In this document: positions 8,208 to 17,100 of the stretch, in pieces
Layout of the letters: each line of letters starts with the position of its first letter
Numbering within the stretch: position 1 is the first letter of the stretch
Assembly (NCBI GenBank): GCA_035764005.1
Contig: DASTZZ010000025.1
Coordinates: forward strand, 1-64,000
Length of the DNA stretch: 64,000 nucleotides
Direction: 5' to 3'
Source of the DNA: Terriglobales bacterium
Lineage (GTDB): Bacteria > Acidobacteriota > Terriglobia > Terriglobales > Acidobacteriaceae
Program-made: the position numbers and the translations under genes
The notes under the pieces: model-generated
The model's database searches: none
What the model was told of the DNA's origin: nothing
Seen by the model: the letters and a program-made list of their open reading frames with translations, nothing else

Positions 8208-8984
8208 TTACGTCATATCCCGCTTAGTAATCGCAGCCAGGGTGCGATTGCGGTCGTATTCCGTGCCAATCGAGTCCGCAGCTTTGATATACGCATCCCG
8301 TAACGCACCCTGCATCTGATACTGCTTTGCCGCTTCGGTTAAGACGCGTGCTTTCTCGTAGTCGGTCCCGATCTTCTGCGTCTCATTCAATACGCGAAGG
8401 ACAGAATCGTTGGCCAATTTGTGTTGCTGGATCAGCGCGATCAGGTCGCGGGAGCGCTCGTAGTCGGTTCCCACCGAATCGACGAGCGAGAGATATGTCG
8501 CGATCTGCTTCTCGTCGAAGTTGTGCGACTCACTGACCGAGAGCAGTATGCGCGACTTCTCGTAATCGGTTCCAATCGTCGAGGCCGATCGGAGGACCTG
8601 GCTGACTGCTTCAGGAGTCAGCTTCTGGTGCTCCATCAACGCCATCAGTGAGCGCGAATGCTCGTAGTCGGTGCCAATGCTGCTGGCGAGATCAAGATAG
8701 CTCGATATTTCACTTTGATCGAACGTGCTGAGTCCGGCGAGAGTTGTAAGGATTCGCGATTTTTCGTAGTCGGTTCCGATGTGCTTGGCGGATTCGAGCG
8801 TCCCACGCACGATCTGGGGCGACAGGTTCGGACGCTTAAGTAGCTCAATCAGCACACGTGCATGCTCGTAGTCAGTACCTAATTTGTTGGCGCCGTTGAG
8901 AAATGCCACTCGCTGCGCTTCGTCGTTGAGGTCGTATCGCTGAGCAATCGTGAGCAAAACTTGAGCGAGGCTGTAATCGGTGCC
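8208..8984 (-). repeat. Eight tandem 34-codon repeats within the M56 sensor gene
   Basis: Each unit starts with GTDYE or a variant followed by [KHR][SA]R.L, then a second helix of about 15 residues ending in a small residue plus Ile, Val or Leu. Seven complete units and a short eighth (GTEYDRNRTL) run to the C-terminus. The constant length with no indels argues for a single solenoid. Confidence 0.85.
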
Positions 8985-11237
8985 GATCTCCTCGCGCGCC
9001 TGATTGAGAGCTTTCACCAGCAGAGGCGCAGGCAGAGTCGCGTTCTCAAACAACTTGGTGAAGTACACCTGGCGCACGTAATCGGACTGCAGCTGCGTGA
9101 TCTCAGTCAAGACAGCTTCCGGACCGCCTTGCTTCAGCAGGGCCGGGACGCGCGTGGAAGCAGAGAATCCCGTCGCGCGCTCCAGCTGGAGTAATAGTTT
9201 CGAGAGCCATGCGCGCGCGTCTGCGTCGAACTCGTGTTTCGAGCCATTGACGCTGTAATCGTAGTTGAGTTGGCCACCGTTGCCAGACTCAACGCGAACG
9301 CGTCGCAGATCGCCGCCGGTACGTTCGCTCAATTCGAAATAACCGCCAGGGGATATGCTCTCAATCGCAGTCGCTTCGGGACTAAAGCGCACGTCGCCGG
9401 CAGCTCGCGCTTCGATGCTGCAACCATCTCCGCTCCAAGTTGCCGTCCACGTGCGATGGCCGTTGTTTTCAGTATGACTGTTGACGCTGCTTTGGTTGAC
9501 TTCCGTTCCGTGGAAGCAGTCGAATGCCGATCCCGAGAACCCGCCACGCATTGACTCGGCCGTTCTTAGTCCCAATTCTCCCGCAACACGTAAGGCGGGA
9601 TAGCGGACGAGCGCGATCTCAGATCCGGCCCCATGCGGCTGAACTACTACGATCCGTTGGTCTTCCGCTTTGGTGACCTTCAATTCAGTTCCGTTTTGGG
9701 CGAAATCTTCTCTCCTGCAAACGGTGGGGCTGGAGAGCGCTTCGTCATCGAGCTCCACATCGACTTTGCTGTTAGTTCCGCCTGGGCATTCGACTACTTT
9801 GCCGTAGCTCTTCAGGCGGTCGCGGTAGAACTCAAGCACTTTGGAAGGTGCATCATTAGAAAAATATGACGCTGCTGCCAAGCGATGAACGTGAACCCCA
9901 TCGGCGAGTGACACTGTGCCACGCCCATCCGTGTGGTCGCCAGCGACTGCATTTGGATAAATCGCAATTCCTATTACGGAATTTTCGTTGTCCATCGAGA
10001 TATGTGAAGATGGCGGCTCCGCCAAGGGCGCAGCCATGTCGACAGCAGGACTCCCGGGTGCTGCGTCAGCCGGAGGGGGCGTTCCCCAAGTTTCATGACC
10101 GGGGCGGGTTTCAAGTCGCGCTGCCGCCAAAGGGAGCGCCACACCTAACACGAAGCCGATGAAAGCGAGGCTCGTTGTCCGCCTTGGCACACCATGAGTT
10201 ACGCGCGCGTTCAGCAATGCCATTACGCGCCCCTCGAGCTGCGAACGCCGCGCCATAGCCAGAGCCGCTGCCGGTTGTGGCCGAACCAGCGTGGAGACGA
10301 TCTCAACTAACTCGTGCGCGTAATCGGAAGCAGCCGTGCCGTATGCCAGGACATAGTCATCGCAGGCGCGCTCGCGCTCAGCACGCATGGTGCGAGCGAC
10401 CATCCATACCAACGGATTGAACCAGTAAACCGCCGCTGCCAGCGACGCAAGAAATTGTGTGAATGCGTCGCCGCGTTTAATGTGCGCGAGCTCATGGCAG
10501 AGCACGGCCTTGCGCCGAGTCTCGCTCCACTCGCCGGACTGAGGCGAGAGAACAATCTTTGCGCTCAGCGCTCCGACCGCAATCGGAACGTCGAGGTCAT
10601 GGCTGGCCAACAACGTGACTTCTTGCTTGATGCCGAGATCGCGACATAGCCAGCGCAAGTGTGACGACAGCGGAATCGAATCTACCGGAACGGATTTCTT
10701 GAGCAGCCTGCCGAGCTGCAGATGAATCACGAACATTCGCAGCAAACAACCTGCGCATCCAGCGATCCACAAAATGACCAGAATCCCACGCCAATTCGTC
10801 GTGTGGGTCGTTGCCTGCGTCGTTTCTACTGCTTGGGATACGACAACGCTCGAGGCAGCTTCGCCGTTCGCGGCAGGAGTTATGGCTTCGCGTTTTGCCG
10901 CGCGTGCTATCGGCTGCCGAGCTTTGATTGGCTGAGAAGGAAGGATGACCTGCGAGCTGCTCTCAGCCACAGCCGAAGTGATGTGTTCGGATTTCGCAGT
11001 ATTCGAGCTTGGCGGCAGAATGGGTACTCTGAGGCCGGGCAACAGCATGGATGCGAGTGGCAGCAGAAGAATTCCGGCGATGCTGGCCACGTAAACGAGA
11101 TGTCGCAGCGCTGCAGACGCGCGCCGGAAGAGTTGGCCGGCGGCGAGCGCGATCAGCAGCAACAGCGACGTCTTCACTGCAATCGTGGCTAGCCAGGGTA
11201 GGTACTGCGCAAAGTCGTGAGTAGTCTTCGCAACCAT
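8208..11237 (-). CDS. BlaR1-like M56 membrane metallopeptidase sensor with C-terminal GTDY repeats
   Basis: A 1009-residue sensor protease. N-terminal membrane helices (about 10-70 and 150-175) flank a Ser/Ala/Gln-rich linker. The zinc site HELAH is at 248-252, followed by ERACDD near 288, as in BlaR1/MecR1, which cleave a cognate BlaI repressor on stimulation. A long extracytoplasmic-looking region follows. Residues 752-1009 then hold eight GT[DE]Y-headed units at a spacing of exactly 34 residues (the first is 35), each about two helices, TPR-like in length but with their own consensus. No penicillin-binding domain is evident, so the ligand is probably not a beta-lactam. The start overlaps the BlaI stop. 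Confidence 0.88.
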   Translation of the reverse strand: MVAKTTHDFAQYLPWLATIAVKTSLLLLIALAAGQLFRRASAALRHLVYVASIAGILLLPLASMLLPGLRVPILPPSSNTAKSEHITSAVAESSSQVILPSQPIKARQPIARAAKREAITPAANGEAASSVVVSQAVETTQATTHTTNWRGILVILWIAGCAGCLLRMFVIHLQLGRLLKKSVPVDSIPLSSHLRWLCRDLGIKQEVTLLASHDLDVPIAVGALSAKIVLSPQSGEWSETRRKAVLCHELAHIKRGDAFTQFLASLAAAVYWFNPLVWMVARTMRAERERACDDYVLAYGTAASDYAHELVEIVSTLVRPQPAAALAMARRSQLEGRVMALLNARVTHGVPRRTTSLAFIGFVLGVALPLAAARLETRPGHETWGTPPPADAAPGSPAVDMAAPLAEPPSSHISMDNENSVIGIAIYPNAVAGDHTDGRGTVSLADGVHVHRLAAASYFSNDAPSKVLEFYRDRLKSYGKVVECPGGTNSKVDVELDDEALSSPTVCRREDFAQNGTELKVTKAEDQRIVVVQPHGAGSEIALVRYPALRVAGELGLRTAESMRGGFSGSAFDCFHGTEVNQSSVNSHTENNGHRTWTATWSGDGCSIEARAAGDVRFSPEATAIESISPGGYFELSERTGGDLRRVRVESGNGGQLNYDYSVNGSKHEFDADARAWLSKLLLQLERATGFSASTRVPALLKQGGPEAVLTEITQLQSDYVRQVYFTKLFENATLPAPLLVKALNQAREEIGTDYSLAQVLLTIAQRYDLNDEAQRVAFLNGANKLGTDYEHARVLIELLKRPNLSPQIVRGTLESAKHIGTDYEKSRILTTLAGLSTFDQSEISSYLDLASSIGTDYEHSRSLMALMEHQKLTPEAVSQVLRSASTIGTDYEKSRILLSVSESHNFDEKQIATYLSLVDSVGTDYERSRDLIALIQQHKLANDSVLRVLNETQKIGTDYEKARVLTEAAKQYQMQGALRDAYIKAADSIGTEYDRNRTLAAITKRDMT

Positions 11238-11626
11238 CAGCGTCCCTCCTGCTTAGCTTTCTGAATGGCCTGGAGAAGTCTCTGCCGGTCTACTTCCGGC
11301 AGTTCCGAATCGGGAAGTTCGATCAGCGCGGCGGCAGCTTCCGTGACCGATCCGCTGAAGAAGGTCTTCACCACATGGTCCAGCGCCGAAATGCGCGCCT
11401 TGTTCCGGTCAGTGGTAGGCAAGTACACGTACTTCAGACCGTCCTGCACATGGCGTAGATAGCCTTTGTCTTCCAGAAATCCGAGCATCGCCCGCACTGC
11501 CGAATAGCTCGGTGGATCAGGCAGTTCCGCATGTACCTGGGAAACCGACGCACGTCCTAGACGGAAGACAATATCCATAATTTGCCGCTCGCGCCGTCCT
11601 AATTGCCATTGTGTGTTCTTGGTCAT
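11237..11626 (-). CDS. BlaI/MecI/CopY-family transcriptional repressor
   Basis: A 129-residue winged-helix repressor. Residues 5-80 form the DNA-binding domain (LGRRERQIMDIVF, SYSAVRAMLGFLEDKGYLRH), and the C-terminal helices form the dimer arm that the partner M56 protease normally cleaves. The TGA/ATG overlap with the M56 gene at 11237 indicates translational coupling. The 34-base dyad just upstream overlaps a sigma70-like promoter, so autorepression is expected. Confidence 0.92.
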   Translation of the reverse strand: MTKNTQWQLGRRERQIMDIVFRLGRASVSQVHAELPDPPSYSAVRAMLGFLEDKGYLRHVQDGLKYVYLPTTDRNKARISALDHVVKTFFSGSVTEAAAALIELPDSELPEVDRQRLLQAIQKAKQEGR

Positions 11627-11641
11627 TGAGGTCTACCTAAG

Positions 11642-11686
11642 TGCTAACTCACTAGCACATGCTAGCAGGTTAGCATCCCGTGTCAA
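11642..11686 (-). promoter_or_regulatory. BlaI-type operator overlapping the repressor/sensor promoter
   Basis: The 16-base arms TGCTAACTCACTAGCA (11642-11657) and TGCTAGCAGGTTAGCA (11660-11675) are inverted with 13 of 16 positions complementary and a two-base centre. On the minus strand a -35 TTGACA (11681-11686) and a -10 TAGCAT (11659-11664) are 16 bases apart, so the dyad covers the -10 and spacer. The rest of the gap to 11945 shows nothing convincing. Confidence 0.7.
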
Positions 11687-11945
11687 GGGCAGAGGACAAG
11701 ATTTTTTTGCGCTCGCCATTCCCTGAAGCTTCTCTGTTCGAGTTTCTTGATGCAAGGGAAGTGCGCCGCTACCTCGTTGAACTGACTCGGGTTAGGTGCC
11801 CGTCTTCCCTAAAGTCCCTGCCGCTTTCCCTGCTGCCTCGGAAATTTGCGATTCGGGCAGAATTCGACGGTTTAACGGAAATTCTTAAATCTGCCTTGTA
11901 TATATCCCTGTTTTTCAGTCGTGGCGGGAACGCAGGGTCTGAAGC

Positions 11946-12650
11946 TTAGACTTCTTTCGGGATGGAGAGTGAGCCGAGATCCTCGGCGGCAGCCTGCGTA
12001 GTGATTGAAGAGGAGTCGGAGTTGGCGACTGGCTCGCAGCAGATGCCGGTCAGCCACAGAGCCGCCATTGTGTGCGCGACTTCGTCGAGATCGTAACTCT
12101 GATACTTGCTTCCGCCGAAGAGCTCCTGAACAAGATAATGATGGAAGCACATACCGATGAATCCGCGTGCAGCCAGCACTGGATCGGCTTTGCGGAACTT
12201 TCCTCCTTCCATTTGCCGGCGAATGTAAGAGGCCAGCAGCTCATACCACTCGCTCATATACATCTTGAAAAAGCGCTGTGAAAGACGATGGTTTTCGAGG
12301 GCGCTGAAGAGTAGCAGGCGGCTTTTGCCAGGATCCTGGAAGTTCCGATTCAGGACATCGCGCGCAATGGCGGTAAAGATCTCGATGGGCTCCGCATCAC
12401 GTCCGAGCTTCTCTTCGAGGCGCTGCTTTATATCTCCGGAGGCGCACTTCGCGCTCAGGACTTCCCAATAAAGGTCATCCTTGCTGCCAAAATGGCGGAA
12501 GACAATGGCCTCAGTAATGCCGGCCGAATCGGCGATCTGGCGCGTGGTGACGCCGTCGAAACCGTATCGCGCAAACATCTCGGTGGCGACTTCGAGGATC
12601 TGCTTCTTCCGGTCTGGAGACGAGAGCCTGGTCATGCGCAGCTTCGACAA
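11946..12650 (-). CDS. TetR-family transcriptional regulator
   Basis: A 234-residue regulator with an N-terminal helix-turn-helix at about residues 15-62 (ILEVATEMFARYGFDG, TTRQIADSAGI, FRHFGSKDDLY), the classic TetR pattern. The C-terminal ligand and dimer domain is not assignable. Translation could instead start at the second Met (12635). It is divergent from the dienelactone hydrolase gene with a 153-base gap, so that gene or its own promoter is a plausible target. The effector is unknown. Confidence 0.88.
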   Translation of the reverse strand: MSKLRMTRLSSPDRKKQILEVATEMFARYGFDGVTTRQIADSAGITEAIVFRHFGSKDDLYWEVLSAKCASGDIKQRLEEKLGRDAEPIEIFTAIARDVLNRNFQDPGKSRLLLFSALENHRLSQRFFKMYMSEWYELLASYIRRQMEGGKFRKADPVLAARGFIGMCFHHYLVQELFGGSKYQSYDLDEVAHTMAALWLTGICCEPVANSDSSSITTQAAAEDLGSLSIPKEV

Positions 12651-12803
12651 TTTTATGCCACTTTACTGGCGGAAATCGCGATTTCCATATCATCAGCAGA
12701 AACATCGATCTGCTGGCGTTTTCGCCTCGCGGAGATGAAGTAGTACACTCTTGCGTCGGCCGCTGGCCGCGATGTCCATTTTCCTATTTGGGACGAGGTA
12801 TAC

Positions 12804-13628
12804 ATGAAACGCGTTCTTTTGCTGATTGCGCTGTTTACGTTTTCCGCAACGCTCGTCGCGCAGGACTGGGCGAAGGCGAAGCTGGAGAAATCTCCACGCC
12901 ATCGGGAATGGGTGACGGTGAAGCACGACGGGCGTTCCGTTGAAGCATTCGTCGCCTATCCGGAATCAAAAGACAAGCGTCCGGTGGTGCTGGTGATTCA
13001 TGAAATCTTCGGCATGTCCGACTGGGTGCAGGAGCTGGCAGACGAGCTCGCGGAAGCCGGCTACATCGCCATCGCGCCTGATCTCCTTTCGGGAATGGGT
13101 CCGAAGGGAGGACGCACTAACTCGTTTGCCGGCCAGAGCGAAGTCACGGAAGCTGTGAGTCATTTGAATCCGGATCAGGTCACAGCCGACCTGAATGCGG
13201 TCGCCGATTATGCGCTGAAGCTGCCTTCAACAAACAAGATCTTATTTGTGACCGGTTACTGCTGGGGCGGAGGACAAAGCTTCCGCTTCGCTACCAACCG
13301 TAAAGATCTAAAAGCAGCATTCGTCTTCTACGGACCTCCGCCGGCGAAGGACGCGATGAAGAACATCACTGCGCCGGTTTATGGTTTCTACGCTGGCAAC
13401 GACAATCGCATCGATTCCACGATCCCGCAGGCGAAAGAAGATATGGCTGCCGCAGGGAAGACGTATGAACCGGTAGTTTATGAAGGCGCTGGCCACGGCT
13501 TCATGCGCGCCGGTGAAGCTCCGGATGCGAGCGAGGGCAATAAAAAAGCTCGCGATGAAGCGTGGGATCGCTGGAAAAAATTACTGACACGGTCCGAAGG
13601 GCCTAGCGATTTGAAGGTTATGCCTTAG
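12804..13628 (+). CDS. Exported dienelactone hydrolase-family enzyme
   Basis: A 274-residue alpha/beta hydrolase with a signal peptide (1-19, cut near LVAQ). The nucleophile is Cys153 in GYCWGG, the hallmark of dienelactone hydrolases; the later GNDNRID segment and GAGHGF motif supply the Asp and His of the triad. Homologs hydrolyse dienelactones or other small esters, but the periplasmic location suggests a different substrate. A GAGG ribosome site precedes the ATG. It runs head-to-tail with the amidohydrolase at 13666, 37 bases apart, probably in one transcript. Confidence 0.85.
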   Translation: MKRVLLLIALFTFSATLVAQDWAKAKLEKSPRHREWVTVKHDGRSVEAFVAYPESKDKRPVVLVIHEIFGMSDWVQELADELAEAGYIAIAPDLLSGMGPKGGRTNSFAGQSEVTEAVSHLNPDQVTADLNAVADYALKLPSTNKILFVTGYCWGGGQSFRFATNRKDLKAAFVFYGPPPAKDAMKNITAPVYGFYAGNDNRIDSTIPQAKEDMAAAGKTYEPVVYEGAGHGFMRAGEAPDASEGNKKARDEAWDRWKKLLTRSEGPSDLKVMP

Positions 13629-13665
13629 GCCGTCCTGTCTATGGGAATTTTGCGGAGAATCGAGA

Positions 13666-14868
13666 TTGAGATCTCTACTCGTTGTTCTGGCGCTGTCTCT
13701 GGCTGCTTTCCCGCAGGAGCGTGTCACCACCATTGACGTCAACAAGGCATTCGACGGCCGCGGCCGAGTCCTGCATAAAGTTCGGATTGAGGTTCGCGGT
13801 GACAAGATCATCTCTGTTCGTGAATTAGGAAACGCTGAGTTTCCGCGCGCCGACTACGATTTGCGCGATCTGACCGTCATGCCGGGATGGATCGACAGCC
13901 ATGTTCACATCACGTGGCACTTCGGACCGAATGGACACTTCGGAGAAAAGGACGAATCGCCTGAGCGCGCAGCGCTCGAAGCCGAAGGCAATGCCTGGCG
14001 CACACTTCAAGCCGGATTCACAACCATCCAAAGTCTCGGCTCTCCGGAGGATAAGCCGCTTCGTGATGCGATCAACTCCGGCGTCGTTCCCGGTCCGCGA
14101 ATTCTCACGGCCATCGATCCGCTCAGCGACGAAAAGCTGACTCCGGATCAAATTCGTGAATATGTCCGCCGAGTGAAGTCCGAAGGCGCCGACGTGCTGA
14201 AGATCTTCGCCTCGCGCAGCATTCGCCAGGGCGGTGGCCAGACTCTCAGCGACGAGCAGCTCAAAGCCGCATGCGCAGAAGCCCGCGCTCAAGGCCTGCG
14301 CTCAATCGTGCACGCCTATAAGAGCGCAGTGAAGGCTTCTGCCGATGCGGGCTGCACGGAAGTCGAGCATGGCAGCCTCACGACCGAGGATGATCTTCGC
14401 GATATGGCAAACAAGGGGACATGGTTCGATCCGCAGGTTGGATTGGTGATTCACAACTATCTCGATAATAAAGAGAGGTTTCTCGGATTCGACGGCTACA
14501 CCGAAGATGGCTTTCAGAAGATGGAAGAGGTTCTCCCGCTCAACGTGCAGATGTTCAAGCGCGCTCTCGCCATGCCAGGTCTGAAGATCATCTTCGGAAC
14601 CGATGCAGTAGCAGGCGCTCACGGGCGCAATGCCGAAGAGTTCATCTATCGTGTACGCGACGGCGGACAAGATCCGATGGAGGCAATGATCTCCGCACAG
14701 TCATTGGCCGCTAAAGCGATGGGATTAGACAATCAAATTGGCAGCTTGGCTGCAGGAATGCAGGCCGACATCATTGCGCTAGACGGCAATCCTACAGCCG
14801 ACATCACAGCCGTGCGTCATGTAGTTTTCGTCATGAAGAGTGGAAAGGTGTATCGGGACCAGCGTTAG
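13666..14868 (+). CDS. Exported metal-dependent amidohydrolase
   Basis: A 400-residue amidohydrolase-superfamily protein with a short signal peptide (1-17) and a TTG start preceded by CGGAGA. The metal-binding HVH is at 79-81, followed by a candidate bridging Lys (VLKIFASRS), a His in IVHAYKS, EHGSL and the catalytic Asp in FGTDAV. This is the order found in imidazolonepropionase- and prolidase-like members. The substrate cannot be assigned; dipeptides or cyclic amides are possible. It probably forms a secreted hydrolase pair with the upstream gene. Confidence 0.85.
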   Translation: MRSLLVVLALSLAAFPQERVTTIDVNKAFDGRGRVLHKVRIEVRGDKIISVRELGNAEFPRADYDLRDLTVMPGWIDSHVHITWHFGPNGHFGEKDESPERAALEAEGNAWRTLQAGFTTIQSLGSPEDKPLRDAINSGVVPGPRILTAIDPLSDEKLTPDQIREYVRRVKSEGADVLKIFASRSIRQGGGQTLSDEQLKAACAEARAQGLRSIVHAYKSAVKASADAGCTEVEHGSLTTEDDLRDMANKGTWFDPQVGLVIHNYLDNKERFLGFDGYTEDGFQKMEEVLPLNVQMFKRALAMPGLKIIFGTDAVAGAHGRNAEEFIYRVRDGGQDPMEAMISAQSLAAKAMGLDNQIGSLAAGMQADIIALDGNPTADITAVRHVVFVMKSGKVYRDQR

Positions 14869-14942
14869 CTCCCGTGACCTTGATTTACAACCTTCGTGAC
14901 CTTCGTGTTCGCTCTTCCAAGGTTCTGTGATTAAATCCCCCA

Positions 14943-16904
14943 ATGGGCCGCATTCGCGTACTCTCCGACAATGTCGCGAACAAGATCGCTGCCGGAGAAG
15001 TCGTTGAGCGGCCAGCCTCCGTCGTCAAAGAGTTGCTCGAGAATTCCCTCGATGCAGGCGCAACGCGCATCCGCATCGAAGTCGAAGGCGGCGGCAGGAA
15101 GCTCATTGCTATCGCCGATAACGGCTGCGGCATGGGACAAGACGACGCCATGCTCGCCTTCGAGCGCCACGCCACCTCGAAGATTCACGATGCTGATGAC
15201 CTGTTGAATATTGCAACGCTGGGCTTTCGCGGCGAAGCGTTGCCGTCGATCGCCTCAGTGTCCCGCTTCACACTAGAAACGTGTCAGCCCGAGGACAAAG
15301 CCGGCACTCGCCTCGAAATCGCGGGCGGGAAGCTGCTTAAAGTTGAGGAAACCGGAGCGCCTCCGGGCACGGCGATCATGGTCCGCGATCTCTTCTTCAA
15401 TACTCCGGCACGCAAGAAATTCCTCCGCTCAGAATCAACCGAGCTCTCGCAGATAGCGTCACTTGTGACTCACTACGCACTCGCGCATCCGGACAAGCAC
15501 TTCGAATTGCACTCGGCGACGCACAACATGCTCACGGCGTCCCCCGTGAAGACGCATGCCGAGCGGCTCTATCAGATCTTCGGACGCGAAACGCTCGATC
15601 AGCTCATACCGGTAGCCGCGGAAACCGACCTCGAGCGCGCAGGAATCCCCGAACCTCCGCCATGGCGGCGCGCAGAAGATTACGAACCGCCGGTTGCGGG
15701 CAAGATTCGGCTGCACGGCTTTGTTTCAAAACCGGAATTGCAGAAGCTGAATCGCAATTCCATCTTCGTCTTCGTGAATCAGCGGCTCGTGCGCGATCGT
15801 CTCGTCCAGCATGCGTTGACCGACGCCTATCGCAACATCATTCCGTCAACCGTTTTTCCAGTGGTCCTGCTGTTCCTCGAGTTGCCGCCGACGGAAGTCG
15901 ATGCCAACGTCCATCCCGCGAAGACGGAAGTGCGCTTTCGCCAGCAGACGTTCATTCACGATTTCGTTCGCGATTCCGTGCGGGCGGCGCTAATGAAGGC
16001 GCGGCCCGTTCCGCAGTTCACGCGCGAGATCATTGCCCAGCCCACTGCCGCTGCGGCGCTCTCACCCGGCGCCTCCTTGCCGCGAAATGACGGCGCGGCG
16101 CAGGAAGTGTCGGCGTTTGCGCTCAGCGCTCCGGTGCTTCCGGCACGAACCGCCACTCTGGAGTTCGACAATGCTTTTGAACTCGAGGGAAGCGGAATCA
16201 GCGCTGCTCCCCATCTACCTGCAATCGGAGTGGAGCAGCTTGAACGTCAACGGCTCAGCCAGACGTCGCAATGTGGCGAACTCATCAATGAGGTCGATGA
16301 AGCGGAGCAGGGAATTGCACCCCAACTTGCGTCTTTGCGCCCGCTGGGACAAGTGCGCGACTCGTTCATTCTGGCCGTCAATCAAGAAGGCTTGTGGATC
16401 ATCGACCAGCACGTTGCTCACGAGCGCATCCTCTTCGAGCGCGTGCTGAAGCAGCGGGAAACGGAATCCATTCCGGTGCAGAAGATGCTGATGCCCATTG
16501 TTGTAGAACTCACGCCGGGGCAGCAGGCGGTGTTTGCGGAAATTTCCGACGAACTCACTCGCAATGGCTTTGAGGTGGAACTGTTTGGATCGCGAACGGT
16601 TGTCGTAAAAGCCGTCCCGGCCGGTGTCGAGAGCTGCGACATCGAGCAGATGCTCGGCGAGCTTCTTGTCGAATTCGAGCGCGAGCAGCAGCGGATCAAC
16701 CTCGGCGAAGTTCGTCATCGCATCGCCGCATCGATCGCGTGTCACGCGGCCATCAAGGTCAACATGCCGCTCGATCAGAACAAAATGGAGTGGCTGCTGA
16801 GGGAGCTGGCGAGGACAGAGTGTCCCATGTCGTGCCCCCACGGCCGCCCGGTGGTGCTGAGATATTCTGTGAAGGACATTCAGCGGGCGTTTAAGCGAAT
16901 TTAG
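14943..16904 (+). CDS. mutL: DNA mismatch repair protein MutL, endonuclease-type
   Basis: MutL couples mismatch recognition by MutS to strand removal. The 653-residue protein has the GHKL ATPase at the N-terminus (KELLENSLDAG near 30, DNGCGMG near 60, GFRGEALPS near 97) and a C-terminal dimer domain. The metal-binding motif DQHVAHERILFE near residue 488, with ACHAAIK and CPHGRP near the end, marks the endonuclease class found in bacteria lacking MutH. The middle linker is Pro/Ala-rich. The start is the ATG that directly gives MGRIRVL. Confidence 0.96.
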   Translation: MGRIRVLSDNVANKIAAGEVVERPASVVKELLENSLDAGATRIRIEVEGGGRKLIAIADNGCGMGQDDAMLAFERHATSKIHDADDLLNIATLGFRGEALPSIASVSRFTLETCQPEDKAGTRLEIAGGKLLKVEETGAPPGTAIMVRDLFFNTPARKKFLRSESTELSQIASLVTHYALAHPDKHFELHSATHNMLTASPVKTHAERLYQIFGRETLDQLIPVAAETDLERAGIPEPPPWRRAEDYEPPVAGKIRLHGFVSKPELQKLNRNSIFVFVNQRLVRDRLVQHALTDAYRNIIPSTVFPVVLLFLELPPTEVDANVHPAKTEVRFRQQTFIHDFVRDSVRAALMKARPVPQFTREIIAQPTAAAALSPGASLPRNDGAAQEVSAFALSAPVLPARTATLEFDNAFELEGSGISAAPHLPAIGVEQLERQRLSQTSQCGELINEVDEAEQGIAPQLASLRPLGQVRDSFILAVNQEGLWIIDQHVAHERILFERVLKQRETESIPVQKMLMPIVVELTPGQQAVFAEISDELTRNGFEVELFGSRTVVVKAVPAGVESCDIEQMLGELLVEFEREQQRINLGEVRHRIAASIACHAAIKVNMPLDQNKMEWLLRELARTECPMSCPHGRPVVLRYSVKDIQRAFKRI

Positions 16905-16918
16905 AGCGTTTGCAGCTT

Positions 16919-17090
16919 TGTCATTCCGAACCGCTGCTGTTGCGGTGAGGAATCCCTGCGAACGCCTGTGCTCGTCGGAAAGGACCAGAATATTTCCCGA
17001 TTCTTGCGTGTCGAGATAAGGTTCGGTCGCGTAAGAATTTTCAAGACGATAGGGATTCCTCACCGCAAAAGACCGCGGTTCGGAATGACA
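16919..17090. repeat. Palindromic repeat, family B, copy 3
   Basis: Outer arms TGTCATTCCGAACCGC and GCGGTTCGGAATGACA enclose inner arms GGTGAGGAATCCCT and AGGGATTCCTCACC. The element fills the gap between mutL and the next co-directional gene, so it may end or attenuate mutL transcription. Confidence 0.85.
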
Positions 17091-17100
17091 ACAGGACACA

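Noticed and set aside
11680-11949. An 89-residue plus-strand frame in the BlaI-TetR gap
   Set aside because: It has no ribosome site, begins inside the operator region and has no motif.
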